Below, piece after piece: positions 17,835-27,006 of a DNA stretch of 64,000 bases. Within the stretch, counting starts at the first letter, position 1. Every line of letters begins with the position of its first letter. The notes beneath the pieces were generated by a model. The model was not told where the DNA came from. It saw only the letters and a program-made list of their open reading frames with translations, and searched no databases. The DNA lies in assembly GCA_963730995.1 (NCBI GenBank), contig CAVSUB010000013.1:124001-188000 (forward strand), in the 5' to 3' direction. Position numbers and translations under genes: made by a program. The DNA comes from CAVSUB01 sp963730995. GTDB lineage: Bacteria > Acidobacteriota > Vicinamibacteria > Vicinamibacterales > 2-12-FULL-66-21.

Positions 17835-19835
17835 TCATTGGCGACCCGCGGCCCGGGAGACCTGCTCCCGGAGCGCGAAGTTCCAGTGGCTCTTCGCTCT
17901 CTCGATGATCGCATCGGCATCCTCCGCAAGTAAAAGACGCTGTCGAATCAAATCCATCGTTGCCGATCGGATTCGCTGCAGATAGTCGTCCACGCCTCGA
18001 TATCGCTCCTCAATTGACGATCGCGGATCGCCATTGGCTTGCCGCGCCGCCTTGGTCGGCGCGAACGGAATATACGACCCCAACAGTTGATAAATGTCTC
18101 CCGGATTCCCAACTGATGGATCGCGGAAGTTCCAGCCGGTCGTCGTCGCAAGCGGTACCGCGGCCTCGGGGTCGCGGATGCCACCCAATTCGTTTCCGTC
18201 ACGATCGACTTGTGGCACCAGATGCGGAAGCGCCACGACCTTGCCCCCAATGATTCGCGCGGGTCCCTGAATGCGACGCGGATCGGACACGCCGGGCAGC
18301 GACGGAAACTGGACGTCGGCAATGGGGACCAACGTCCGATCGCTGAGCCGCGGGTATCGGCTTGGTGGCGGCGGAGTGCCCTCGACGGCCCATTGATGCC
18401 ACGCTCGGAGGAGCGCCCGCGAAACGTTGGCTTGGGGTGTTGGATTGGTCAACTGTTGCCCACCGCTCCGGGCAGCACCCGCGTCGCCTGCTGACGACGT
18501 CGGCGAAGTACGTAGCGGTGGAAATGCCCCAACGCCGTGCTGCGTCCCTGCTAACAGATAGATCCGGACATTGTCCGGCAGGGTAAGATCCCGCTTGCCG
18601 TCAACCGTCGTGTGCGTGAGGGCCGCGGCTCGTCCTCCGCCCCAGTATTCAACCGGCGTGTTCGTGTAGAACACTTTCGCGCACTGATCGGCCTGGTAGC
18701 GCGACTGCAAGCCGGCGCGCGTGCCATCGACATCAACCTGCTCGACATCGGAAAACGGGAACTGCGTGGGCTTGAAGACAGCACCGAGAGTGGGCGTCGC
18801 AAATCGCTCGTTGAACGAACCTCGCGCCGCGCCAGCGATATTGATCCACAGGGCATCGAACACGCGGCGATCACGCTCGTCGACATTGAACCCGTCGTAC
18901 AGGAACTGACGGAGGAACCGCCCGGCCTGAGACGTGCCCGTTACGTACGCGCGTTGTTCGTGGATTGGCAAGTCGGATCGGTAACGGAATGCGGCTGCGG
19001 CGTCACGAGTCACGGCGAGTCCCACGCCGGCGACGACTGGCCCCGCCGCGCGATAGGTCACACGATAGTACCGACCCGGTTCAAATCCTGTATCGAGGCG
19101 TAGCTTGGGAAGACCGTTGGGACCGAGTACGAAACGCCATCGATCGCGCGGAATCGTTTCGCCCATATCCCAAAACCGATCACGTACGGTCAACGTATCG
19201 GCCGCGCTCCGAGCGTCCACCGGCACGTAGATCACGGGCGGGCGGAATGTCGGATCATCGACCAAAAACGTCTCCGAGACCCGCTCGTTATTCATGATCT
19301 CGACGCTGATCCGATCCTCGGCGCCAGGCGGCAGCAACACCGCGGGAGCATCGATCCGGAGCAGCGGAGCGGGGACGTCGATCTCCCAGCCGACCCAGAC
19401 GAGGGTGTACCCGTCCCTCATGAGCAGGCCGTCCCCGAAGTCGGAGTCGGTGGTCGGATCGTTGCCGGATCGCGTCGCCCGGTTGAACCGGGCCAGCAGC
19501 GTCCGACGGCCCCGATTGGGGACCTCGAACAGCAGGACGCCATTCCCCTTCGCTGGATCTGTCGGCCGAAGCACGTAGAGATCCGAAGAGAACCGTACGC
19601 GGCCATCGGCATCCCGCCGGGCGTGATTCAGGTCGACGATGCCGATGTTGTGAGGATCGCCGGGATCCAGCGCGAACTCGATCCGACCCAGGAGCCTCTC
19701 GTACGAGCCGGTCGATCCGAACGTCCGCCCATCCGCGACAACGCTTCGAGAGGTGATGGTGACGCTCGTCACCTCTGCGGACGTCGAGAGCGGCTGCAGG
19801 AAAACACAGGACAGCATGAAAACGCAGCGTCGCAC
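17835..19835 (-). CDS. Large secreted alpha/beta-hydrolase-domain protein
   Basis: 666 aa from GTG at 19835, chosen because GGAGG lies eight bases upstream; the upstream extension of the frame has no site. A signal peptide (CVFMLSCVFLQPLSTSA) is followed by a protein typical of the uncharacterised alpha/beta hydrolase domain family (Abhydrolase_10-like): DLYVLRP, FEVPNRGRR, WVGWEIDVPAP, the nucleophile motif TGTSQAGRFLRQFLYDGFN and a later GTQHGVG His region. Members are large periplasmic esterase-like enzymes with unknown substrates. The following gene on the strand is another hydrolase. Confidence 0.8.
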   Translation of the reverse strand: MRRCVFMLSCVFLQPLSTSAEVTSVTITSRSVVADGRTFGSTGSYERLLGRIEFALDPGDPHNIGIVDLNHARRDADGRVRFSSDLYVLRPTDPAKGNGVLLFEVPNRGRRTLLARFNRATRSGNDPTTDSDFGDGLLMRDGYTLVWVGWEIDVPAPLLRIDAPAVLLPPGAEDRISVEIMNNERVSETFLVDDPTFRPPVIYVPVDARSAADTLTVRDRFWDMGETIPRDRWRFVLGPNGLPKLRLDTGFEPGRYYRVTYRAAGPVVAGVGLAVTRDAAAAFRYRSDLPIHEQRAYVTGTSQAGRFLRQFLYDGFNVDERDRRVFDALWINIAGAARGSFNERFATPTLGAVFKPTQFPFSDVEQVDVDGTRAGLQSRYQADQCAKVFYTNTPVEYWGGGRAAALTHTTVDGKRDLTLPDNVRIYLLAGTQHGVGAFPPLRTSPTSSAGDAGAARSGGQQLTNPTPQANVSRALLRAWHQWAVEGTPPPPSRYPRLSDRTLVPIADVQFPSLPGVSDPRRIQGPARIIGGKVVALPHLVPQVDRDGNELGGIRDPEAAVPLATTTGWNFRDPSVGNPGDIYQLLGSYIPFAPTKAARQANGDPRSSIEERYRGVDDYLQRIRSATMDLIRQRLLLAEDADAIIERAKSHWNFALREQVSRAAGRQ

Positions 19836-20013
19836 CGCTATTGCCTCCGAAAACGCATGACGCGAAGCCGGCCGGGCCAGTCGCACACACGCACCATCGC
19901 CAAGGAATCGGCCGACGTGATTGGGAGAATCTGTGCCGGCCTGGGAGGGACCGTCATGTCGCCCCTCCTCTATCGAGGTAAGCGCGAAACGATCGGTGAA
20001 ACGATCACGCTAT

Positions 20014-22911
20014 CTAACGATTGCGCACGCCCGCGGGCCAGTTCAGGAGGACGTGCAGGGGCCCGACCGCTGATCGGGATGGCCCTGGGCCGCCGCCGCC
20101 GAGGAAGCGCTGCCCATCGTTCGAGACGGCATAAATCTGACCGTCACTGAACCTCGGAACGCCGGCGTAAAAGAGTTGCGTGGTTTCACCAGCCTGGCCG
20201 GCCGAATCGATGGATACCGCGAACAGGCCGTTACCGCGTGACGGGTTGTCTGCTGTATAAAACAGCTCCTTGCCGTCACGACGCCATACCGGATGACTGG
20301 CACTGTCTCTCGATATCCGGCGCCGCCCGCCGCCGCCCGGGAAGGGCTCCATAAACACATTCGGACGGCCAGTCTCGTCACTGACGAACGCGATCCAGCG
20401 GCCATCGGGAGAGACCGTTCCTGATGTTTCCCCGGCGGCAGTCTGGATAATGGGATACGGCCGCCGATCGCCAACCAGCGGCAGCAGCCACACGTCGGCT
20501 GATCCTGAGACTCCCGTGCGTGTGAACGTGATGAATCGACCGTCAGGCGCCCAGCTCGGCGCTATATACCGGCCACCGTCTTTGGCCAGGAGCTCCTCGC
20601 GCGATCCATCGAGCGACAGCTGGCGAAGCGAGAACACGCCATCCGTTTCCCGCTCGAACGCGATGAGAGTGCCGTCTGGAGACCAGACGGGCGACCTGTC
20701 CGCGCCAGGGTCCGAGGTCAGTCGGGTGGAGTTGCCGCTCGTGACGTCAACGACGTAGATGTCGAGATTGAGCAGGCCGGCGCTTCGCATCGAGACAGCG
20801 ACGCGGCGTTCGTCGGGCGACAACGCCAACGTGTCGTACGTCTGATTGACCAATGTGCCGAGAACGGTCCCAGCGCGATCGTACCAAGTCATCTGCTGGA
20901 GGCCGGGCGCCCCGCCCTCCGAAACCACCAGGGTTCCGGAGGTGGACATCGAGGCGCTGACGTAACGGCTGCCTTCCCACCCGACGTGCTCGGCAATCGG
21001 CACGGCCTCACCGATCAGCGCGTGTGTGCCGACGTCAAACGGCTGCGCGAATACCGTCCCGTCGCGGCCATAAAACACATGACCCGCGGCATAGCCGACG
21101 GCCGATTCCATCCGTATGAGCGTCTGTGTCGATGCGCTCGCGTCCAAGGACGCGATCTTGACGACGGATGGCTGTGCGGGAGGACAGCAGGGCCCCGATA
21201 TCGCCGTGAAGAGAAAGTGGCGACCGTCTGGCAAGAAGAAGGGCCAGCGATGGGCGTCTTCCCCAGAGGCCAGGGAGGTCACGGCGACCGGAGCGCCTCC
21301 CGCACTCGAGACACGCCGTAAGCCATCGGTACGCAGCGACGCGAAGATGATGACGTTGTCACGGCTCCAGCTGCCTCCGCGGCCGGCGATGACATCACAA
21401 AGCACGATCGGACTGCCACCCTCGAGCGTCACCTTCTTCAGCTTTTCACCCGCGAAAAACGCCACGACCCGACTGTCGGGCGACCAGAACGGAAAGGCCG
21501 CCCCCTCCGTACCGGCGAGCGGCGTGCTCGTCAGGCTGCCAAGCGGCCGCAGCCACAGTTGTGACGCCCCGTCGCGCGTGCCGACAAACACCACCTGTTG
21601 CCCATCCGGCGAAATGGCCAGCTGAGCGGCGACTCCGCTGCCAGGGCTACGAAGACCGCCGAACGACACATCGTCAGGCGCATCAATCGTGAACTGCACG
21701 GCAGGGTTTGGAGTGACGACTTCGGTCGGCCCTCGAAACATGTACGCAATCAAAGCGACCGCTGCGATTGTGCTCGCGCCGGCGGCAATCCACGCCAGGC
21801 GAGCGGGTGAACGCGGCCGCTCGGCTGGTTGGCTCGCTTCATCAATGTGCCACCGGGCGTCAGCGATGGCGGCCAGCCGGCGCTTCCGATCCTTGTGGAG
21901 GCATCGTTCAAGCAACCTGCGGATGGGGAGAGGTGTCTCGGACGGAAACGCGTCCCAATCCGGTTCGGTGCTGAGGACCGAAACGAACGTCTCCGCGACG
22001 TCCTCACCCGCAAATGGGCGCTTGCCGGTGAGCATCTCGTAGAACACGCACCCGAACGCCCACACGTCGCTGCGGACATCGGCCGCGCGTCCGTTCGCCT
22101 GCTCCGGGCTCATGTACGCGGCCGTTCCCAGGAGCGCGCCCGCGGCGCTCACGACCGCGTCCGTCGGCGATAGCACACCGGTATCCGCGCTGATGTCATC
22201 GGGAGCGGATGCAAACCGTGCCAAGCCGAAGTCGAGTACTTTGACGGTCCCGTCCGGTTTGATCTTGATATTCGATGGCTTCAGATCGCGATGGACGATG
22301 CCCAGGTCGTGTGCGGCCTCGAGCGCGTCGATGATCTGTTGACAGATGGGGATCGCCTCGTGGGACGTCATCGGCCCGCGCGCGAGCCGCTCCGCGAGCG
22401 TCGGACCTTCCACGAGTTCCAGCGCGATGGCATACGTGGCGTCACGGTCCTCGAACCCATAGATAGCGGCGATGTACGGATGATTGAGCGCGGCGAGGAC
22501 CTGCGCCTCGCGCTGAAGCCGCGCGCGGCGCTCGGGATTGTCTGAGAGCCCTTCAGGAAGCACCTTGAGCGCAACGCGACGACCGAGCTTGGTGTCTTTG
22601 GCTCGATACACCTCGCCCATGCCACCCGTTCCGAGGACGCCTTCAATCACGTACGGGCCGAGCGAGGCGCCAACCGCCAGAGCCGCAGGTTGCGTGAGTA
22701 GATCGTCGGGAATCCACACAGGATTGTCGATCGGACTCGCTACATCTTCTTGCGCAATCAACGACTCGATTTCGACGATCAGCGCCTGATCGCCGACGCA
22801 GGCGCTCGACAGGAACGCGTTGCGCTGGTCCTTCGGCAGCGTCGCGGCCGCATCGTATAGCTCAGCCACACGGCTCCAGCGGTCGGGCGGCAACGGTAAG
22901 GCCATGAGCAT
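20014..22911 (-). CDS. Transmembrane Ser/Thr protein kinase with TolB/WD40 propeller (ECF partner 1)
   Basis: 965 aa. The ATG at 22911 is chosen because GGGGA lies six bases upstream. An N-terminal ~50-residue helical segment (PPDRWSRVAELYDAA) is shared by the kinases at 39802 and 53886. The kinase domain follows with GVLGTGGMGEVYRAKD, VALKVLP, IVHRDLKPSNIKI, LDFGLARF, AYMSPEQANG and DVWAFGC, all catalytic residues present. A membrane helix (LAWIAAGASTIAAVALIAYMF) leads to a periplasmic beta-propeller of TolB/WD40 type with repeated SPDG-R motifs. It is divergent from an ECF sigma gene only ~50 bases away, so the two are probably one regulatory unit. A 15-base direct repeat (GTAAGCGCGAAACGA) lies on both sides of the gene. 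Confidence 0.92.
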   Translation of the reverse strand: MLMALPLPPDRWSRVAELYDAAATLPKDQRNAFLSSACVGDQALIVEIESLIAQEDVASPIDNPVWIPDDLLTQPAALAVGASLGPYVIEGVLGTGGMGEVYRAKDTKLGRRVALKVLPEGLSDNPERRARLQREAQVLAALNHPYIAAIYGFEDRDATYAIALELVEGPTLAERLARGPMTSHEAIPICQQIIDALEAAHDLGIVHRDLKPSNIKIKPDGTVKVLDFGLARFASAPDDISADTGVLSPTDAVVSAAGALLGTAAYMSPEQANGRAADVRSDVWAFGCVFYEMLTGKRPFAGEDVAETFVSVLSTEPDWDAFPSETPLPIRRLLERCLHKDRKRRLAAIADARWHIDEASQPAERPRSPARLAWIAAGASTIAAVALIAYMFRGPTEVVTPNPAVQFTIDAPDDVSFGGLRSPGSGVAAQLAISPDGQQVVFVGTRDGASQLWLRPLGSLTSTPLAGTEGAAFPFWSPDSRVVAFFAGEKLKKVTLEGGSPIVLCDVIAGRGGSWSRDNVIIFASLRTDGLRRVSSAGGAPVAVTSLASGEDAHRWPFFLPDGRHFLFTAISGPCCPPAQPSVVKIASLDASASTQTLIRMESAVGYAAGHVFYGRDGTVFAQPFDVGTHALIGEAVPIAEHVGWEGSRYVSASMSTSGTLVVSEGGAPGLQQMTWYDRAGTVLGTLVNQTYDTLALSPDERRVAVSMRSAGLLNLDIYVVDVTSGNSTRLTSDPGADRSPVWSPDGTLIAFERETDGVFSLRQLSLDGSREELLAKDGGRYIAPSWAPDGRFITFTRTGVSGSADVWLLPLVGDRRPYPIIQTAAGETSGTVSPDGRWIAFVSDETGRPNVFMEPFPGGGGRRRISRDSASHPVWRRDGKELFYTADNPSRGNGLFAVSIDSAGQAGETTQLFYAGVPRFSDGQIYAVSNDGQRFLGGGGPGPSRSAVGPLHVLLNWPAGVRNR

Positions 22912-22963
22912 CGTGGATCCCCAAGAGAGTAAGCGCGAAACGAGGCGGAACGCTACAATCGGG

Positions 22964-23557
22964 ATGCGAGCCTTCCCGATGTCCTCAGAAATCACCCAAT
23001 TGCTCCGGGCGTGGAGCGACGGCGACCCAGGTGCGCTCGACCGGCTGACGCCGCTCGTCTACGAGCAACTGCATCGCCTGGCCTCGAACCACATGAGGAA
23101 TGAGCGCCAAGGGCACGTGCTGCAGACGACCGCGCTCGTGAACGAGGCCTACCTGCGCTTGTTGAAGATCGGCGCGCTGGACTGGCGTGACCGCGCGCAT
23201 TTTTTCGCCGTCGCCGCGCGCATCTTGCGGCGTGTGCTCGTGGACGCCGCGCGCAAGCGGCTGTCGACGAAGCGCGGTGGCCACGTGCCGCAAGCGGCGC
23301 ACGCGACCGACATCGATTTTGACCAGTTTCCTGCGCCGGCGACGGATAAGCCGGCCGAACTCTGTGCGGTCGACGTTGCCTTGACGAGCCTTGCCCAGCT
23401 CGATCCCCGCCGCGCACAGATCGTCGAGATGCGGTTCTTTGGAGGGCTCACGGTCGAAGAGACCGCCGAGGCACTCGGCGTCTCGCCGCCAACGGTGATG
23501 CGGGACTGGCGACTGGCTCGCGCATGGCTCACACGCGAGCTACATGGACGCGCGTGA
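22964..23557 (+). CDS. ECF RNA polymerase sigma factor, kinase-associated (module 1)
   Basis: About 190 aa (start ATG 22964; ATG 22979 is equally possible). Sigma region 2 spans LLRAWSDGDPGALDRLTPLV to AHFFAVAARILRRVLVDAAR, region 4 spans LDPRRAQIVEMRFFGGLTVEETAEALGVS with the helix-turn-helix ending in VMRDWRLARAWL. The acidic DAED motif of region 2.2 is replaced by QTTA with a Thr at the third position. No anti-sigma gene is nearby; instead a divergent Ser/Thr kinase is. TACAAT lies 5 bases before the start and may be the promoter -10 box. Confidence 0.9.
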   Translation: MRAFPMSSEITQLLRAWSDGDPGALDRLTPLVYEQLHRLASNHMRNERQGHVLQTTALVNEAYLRLLKIGALDWRDRAHFFAVAARILRRVLVDAARKRLSTKRGGHVPQAAHATDIDFDQFPAPATDKPAELCAVDVALTSLAQLDPRRAQIVEMRFFGGLTVEETAEALGVSPPTVMRDWRLARAWLTRELHGRA

Positions 23558-24551
23558 TCCTGCGCTGATCGAATGGCCGGCGTGTTGCCGTCGACGCATG
23601 CCGACGAGCACAGACACGTACGGGAATAAGTGAAGAGGAGAACTGTGTAGAAACTGTGTAAGGTGGCCTTAGAACCGCCGACAAACACCGACGTTTATGG
23701 GTTCACATCCAGAAGCATTCTGTGGCGGGAAGTCGTTGAATCGATTGTGCGAAGAAGCATTTCGGTATCGCTCGGTGAGCGTGGCCCGAATCGTTTTCCA
23801 AGCGTGCTCCTTCAACCACTCGGACATCTCTCCATCTTTAGAATCAACGACTTGCGAGCGGTCAGCATCAGATTATCCCACACGTCAGGGCTCCTTCCTA
23901 GCGCCGACGGGATCACATTTGGATTCAGCAAGTTGAGGGGAGCTGAGGACGAACTCTGACGAAAATTGTGTAAGACCTTGCAATGTGGTGCGACCACTTA
24001 CGGCGATTCTCGGTGTGTTCCCCGCAGTGCACCGCGCTAGCTGTAGGAGCCTCCCCCGGATACTCCGAGGCGCACGTCGAATGAAGCAGCTGCCATGGAA
24101 CGATCAGCGACGGGCCTTACCGTCGGCTGGCTTTGCATGCGGTCCGGATATCCCTTGGACCGCCGCGCTCCAGTACGCTGCCCACAATCTGACTCGAACC
24201 TGCCCGAGTCATCCTCCGACCTCAAGGGCAACGCTTCGTGTGTCCGTTCGCAGAACGATCGTGGGAGTCGTGGCTCAGAGAGACCCTCCAGCCACGCTGT
24301 CGGCAATACCTTGGTCCAATGGCAGCACCCAGCCTGCGCGTGCTCTGATGGATGCCGGAGGATGTCGGGAGCGACGAACCGCAGACATCGACTCCGCCGG
24401 ACCAGCACGAGGATCCGCAGTTGCGAAGGATTCTGCCCGATGACATCGAGTGGATGCCGATTCGCATCACAGTGCTTCTGTTGATAAACATTCGGTAAAT
24501 GACGGTCGGGCACCACGATGCTTCCCATGGAAGCGAGAGGAGGATGGCGCA
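23558..24551. other. Gap with tRNA-Ser fragment and duplicated context
   Basis: No protein gene supported. 23641-23862 is a ~200-base duplicate of 31436-31655 and includes a tRNA-Ser 5' half. The remaining sequence up to the DJ-1-like gene has long open frames on the minus strand that overlap that gene and have no protein-like content. Confidence 0.5.
23795..23833 (-). pseudogene. tRNA-Ser(GGA) 5' half
   Basis: On the minus strand, from 23833 leftwards: GGAGAGATGTCCGAGTGGTT then GAAGGAGCACGCTTGGAAA. This is the acceptor 5' strand, D-arm, anticodon stem 5' strand and loop of tRNA-Ser(GGA). It stops right after the anticodon loop; the 3' half is replaced by unrelated sequence. The ~25 bases upstream of the tRNA part are also conserved with the copy at 31588. 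Confidence 0.75.
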
Positions 24552-25316
24552 ATGGCTAAGGTACTGTTCATAGTGAGCGGGGCCACCTACTGGGTTCTGA
24601 AGGATGGCACCAGATACGCGACAGGCTACTGGGCAGAAGAGTTCGCGAACCCGTACAAAATTGTGACAGATGCGGGCCACGACGTCGTGGTCGCGACGCC
24701 CAATGGCGTGACCCCGAACGTCGACATGATGAGTCTGCGTCCCGAGATGGCGGGCGGCGCGGAGGGCGCCCTCGAGTTGGAGGCTATCATCCGTTCCGCA
24801 GAGGAGATGCGACGCCCGCTCAAGCTGTCGGACGTCCGCCTCGAGGACTATGACGCCGTCTACCTGCCGGGTGGTCACGGCCCTATGGCTGATCTGGCAT
24901 TCGACGCCGACGCCGGACGGCTGCTCACCGCACAGCTCAAGTCGGGCAGGCCGTTGTTCATCGTGTGCCACGGTCCTGCCGCGATGCTGTCCACCAGAAT
25001 CCGCGGCGTGTCGCCCTTCAAGGGCTATCGGGTCACGTGCTTCACCAACGAAGAGGAGGAGGCCGTCGGGGTGGCGGCCAAGGCGACGTGGCTGCTCGAG
25101 ACCGAGCTAAAAGAGAAGGTCGGCGTCTCCTTCAGCCGCGGCGAGATCTGGAAGCCGTACATGGTCGAGGACCGCAATCTGGTCACCGGCCAGAACCCGC
25201 ACTCGGCCGCAGTCCTGGGAAGGCGGTTGCTGGAAGTCCTCGCGGGGCGCGGCGCGTCTGGTGAACAGTCGCAGGTGCGAGTCGGACACTCGAGCGCAAT
25301 GTCGGCGACCGTGTGA
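24552..25316 (+). CDS. DJ-1/PfpI-family protein (class I glutamine amidotransferase-like)
   Basis: 254 aa, start ATG 24552 preceded by AGGAGG. Typical DJ-1/PfpI fold: DAVYLPGGHGPMADLAFD, the nucleophile elbow LFIVCHGPAAML with the catalytic Cys, and the glutamate/Tyr-rich helix near the start (YWAEEFANPY). Members are proteases, glyoxalase III or chaperone-like hydrolases; the length and the GGHGPM motif resemble the HchA/glyoxalase III group. It is first in a plus-strand run with a VOC protein and a DUF4331 protein, spacings ~107 bases each, so likely an operon. The C-terminus after about residue 230 is polar and non-conserved. Confidence 0.85.
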   Translation: MAKVLFIVSGATYWVLKDGTRYATGYWAEEFANPYKIVTDAGHDVVVATPNGVTPNVDMMSLRPEMAGGAEGALELEAIIRSAEEMRRPLKLSDVRLEDYDAVYLPGGHGPMADLAFDADAGRLLTAQLKSGRPLFIVCHGPAAMLSTRIRGVSPFKGYRVTCFTNEEEEAVGVAAKATWLLETELKEKVGVSFSRGEIWKPYMVEDRNLVTGQNPHSAAVLGRRLLEVLAGRGASGEQSQVRVGHSSAMSATV

Positions 25317-25423
25317 GCCGGCAGGTCGTTCACGGGCATCTGCACGCAGGAAGGGAACCGTTTCAGCGGAAATCAGAACACCTGGGCATGAGTGTGTGTC
25401 AGCCGTGTCGAAAGGAGTCGTCA

Positions 25424-25879
25424 GTGGCCGGCGTACAAGTCGAACAGAAAAACTATGAGATGCCTCCGCGCGACGGATTCACGGTGGCACAGTTTCTTAC
25501 TGTCGCCGATATCGACCGATCGGTTCGCTTCTATGAAACGGTCTTCGGCGGTCGCATTCTGAGCAGAGGCGACAGCAATGGCGCGCCTGGGTACGTTCAG
25601 ATCGCGAACATGTGGCTCATTGTCAACGTCGGGGGCGGGCCGACCCCGGACAAGCCGTCGGTCACGCTCAGCGTCCTCGCCGACCCGGACAGGATCAGCA
25701 GCTCTATGAATATCCGCGTCGCGGATATTCATGCGTGCTACGACCTGTGGAAAAGTCGAGGAGCCGAGTTCATCACGGAGCCAAAGGACAAATACGGCGA
25801 GACGCGCTGCTACATCCGCGATCCTGACGGTTATGTGATCGAGGTCGGAGAGAGCAAGCCGGAATTCACCTACGGTTGA
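25424..25879 (+). CDS. VOC-family (glyoxalase/bleomycin resistance-like) protein
   Basis: 151 aa from GTG 25424, which has AAAGGAG seven bases upstream. Two betaalphabetabetabeta modules: FLTVADIDRSVRFYETVFGGRIL and NIRVADIHACYDLWKSRGAEFI, then RCYIRDPDGYVIEVGES with the C-terminal Glu metal-ligand position. Probable metal-dependent lyase, isomerase or dioxygenase of unknown substrate. It lies between the DJ-1-like gene and DUF4331; with a possible glyoxalase III next to it, a role in reactive-aldehyde removal is imaginable but not shown. Confidence 0.82.
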   Translation: MAGVQVEQKNYEMPPRDGFTVAQFLTVADIDRSVRFYETVFGGRILSRGDSNGAPGYVQIANMWLIVNVGGGPTPDKPSVTLSVLADPDRISSSMNIRVADIHACYDLWKSRGAEFITEPKDKYGETRCYIRDPDGYVIEVGESKPEFTYG

Positions 25880-25984
25880 CGTTCGGCGCGGATGGGATCA
25901 CGCGGACCGATACCAGGATTTGGTCCCGCGTTGCCTCGGCTCTCACCCAATTCTGTGGCCAAGATAGTAGCAGGAGAAAATAAC

Positions 25985-26977
25985 GTGTCGCACCATTACT
26001 CCGGTCCCAATATCGGATTCCCGCGCGGGGACGCACGCCTCGACTTGACCGATCTGTACGCGTTTCCAAAGCCAGGAGACGCCGGCAAGTCGATCTTCAT
26101 CATGAACGTGCATCCGTCCGTCGGCCTCAATCCGCCGGGACCTACCACTGCTGAGCCCTTCGCGCCTGAGGCCCGGTACGAGCTGAAGATCGATACGGAC
26201 GGCGACGCCATCGCCAATATCAGCTACGAGGTGCGCTTCTCATCGTTTGAAGGTGGCCAGCAGAGCGCGACGTTGCGTCTTGCTGAGGGCGCACAGGCGG
26301 CTGAAACAGGCGCGGGCGGGAGGGTGATCGTCGAGGGGGTGCCGGTCTCGACAGGGCACGAAGGACATGTGACGCAGGCTGGCGACCACCGGTTCTTTGC
26401 CGGTTGGCGCAGCGATCCCTTCTTCTTCGACGTACTGGGCACCCTCAACAAGTTCCAGTTCACGAGCGGAGATTTCTTCGCAGACAAAGATACGTGCAGC
26501 ATTGTGCTCGAAGTACCCAATTCCCTTCTCGGGCCCCAAAAGGTTGGCCTGTGGGCGCGCACGTTGATTCCCGCAGACGGCGGGGGTGGAGGCTGGATTC
26601 AAGCAGATCGCGGGGCGCGGCCCAACCAGACTCCCTTTCTGGCCGGCGAGCAGAACGGCGCCTACCTCGCCGGGGAGCCAATCGACGATGCGCGTTTCAT
26701 TCCTGTCTTCGCGCACGCTCTGGAACACACAGGCGGGTACTCACCAGAGGAAGCCCTGCGGGTGGCGGGAAGGCTGTTGCCGGACCTTTTGAGATATGAC
26801 CCCGCACGCCCCGCCTCCTTTCCGGACAACGGTCGTGCGCTCATCGACGACGTCTCTGATCTCTTCCTCGCGATCCTCACCAATGGGAAGGTGACTGGAG
26901 ATAACGTTGGGCCTCACGACGATTTTCTTGATGAGTTCCCCTACCTGGGTCCGCCGCACGTCGCCCGACCCCAATAG
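25985..26977 (+). CDS. DUF4331 protein
   Basis: 330 aa from GTG 25985 with AGGAG eight bases upstream. It begins with SHHYSGPNIGFPRGDARLDL and TDLYAFPKPGD, the hallmark start of DUF4331 proteins, and contains the family blocks ELKIDTDGDAIANISYEV, RVIVEGVPVSTG and FFAGWRSDPFFFD, and near the end DVSDLFLAILTNGK. No signal peptide with this start. The family's biochemical role is unknown. Last gene of the presumed operon starting at 24552; an IS3-type element begins 30 bases after its stop. Confidence 0.85.
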   Translation: MSHHYSGPNIGFPRGDARLDLTDLYAFPKPGDAGKSIFIMNVHPSVGLNPPGPTTAEPFAPEARYELKIDTDGDAIANISYEVRFSSFEGGQQSATLRLAEGAQAAETGAGGRVIVEGVPVSTGHEGHVTQAGDHRFFAGWRSDPFFFDVLGTLNKFQFTSGDFFADKDTCSIVLEVPNSLLGPQKVGLWARTLIPADGGGGGWIQADRGARPNQTPFLAGEQNGAYLAGEPIDDARFIPVFAHALEHTGGYSPEEALRVAGRLLPDLLRYDPARPASFPDNGRALIDDVSDLFLAILTNGKVTGDNVGPHDDFLDEFPYLGPPHVARPQ

Positions 26978-27006
26978 CGCGACATTCAGCGTCTAGCGGG
27001 TGCTGT

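Noticed and set aside
24222..24971. 249-codon minus-strand open frame
   Set aside because: Antiparallel to the DJ-1-like gene and its upstream region, no binding site and no recognisable domain.
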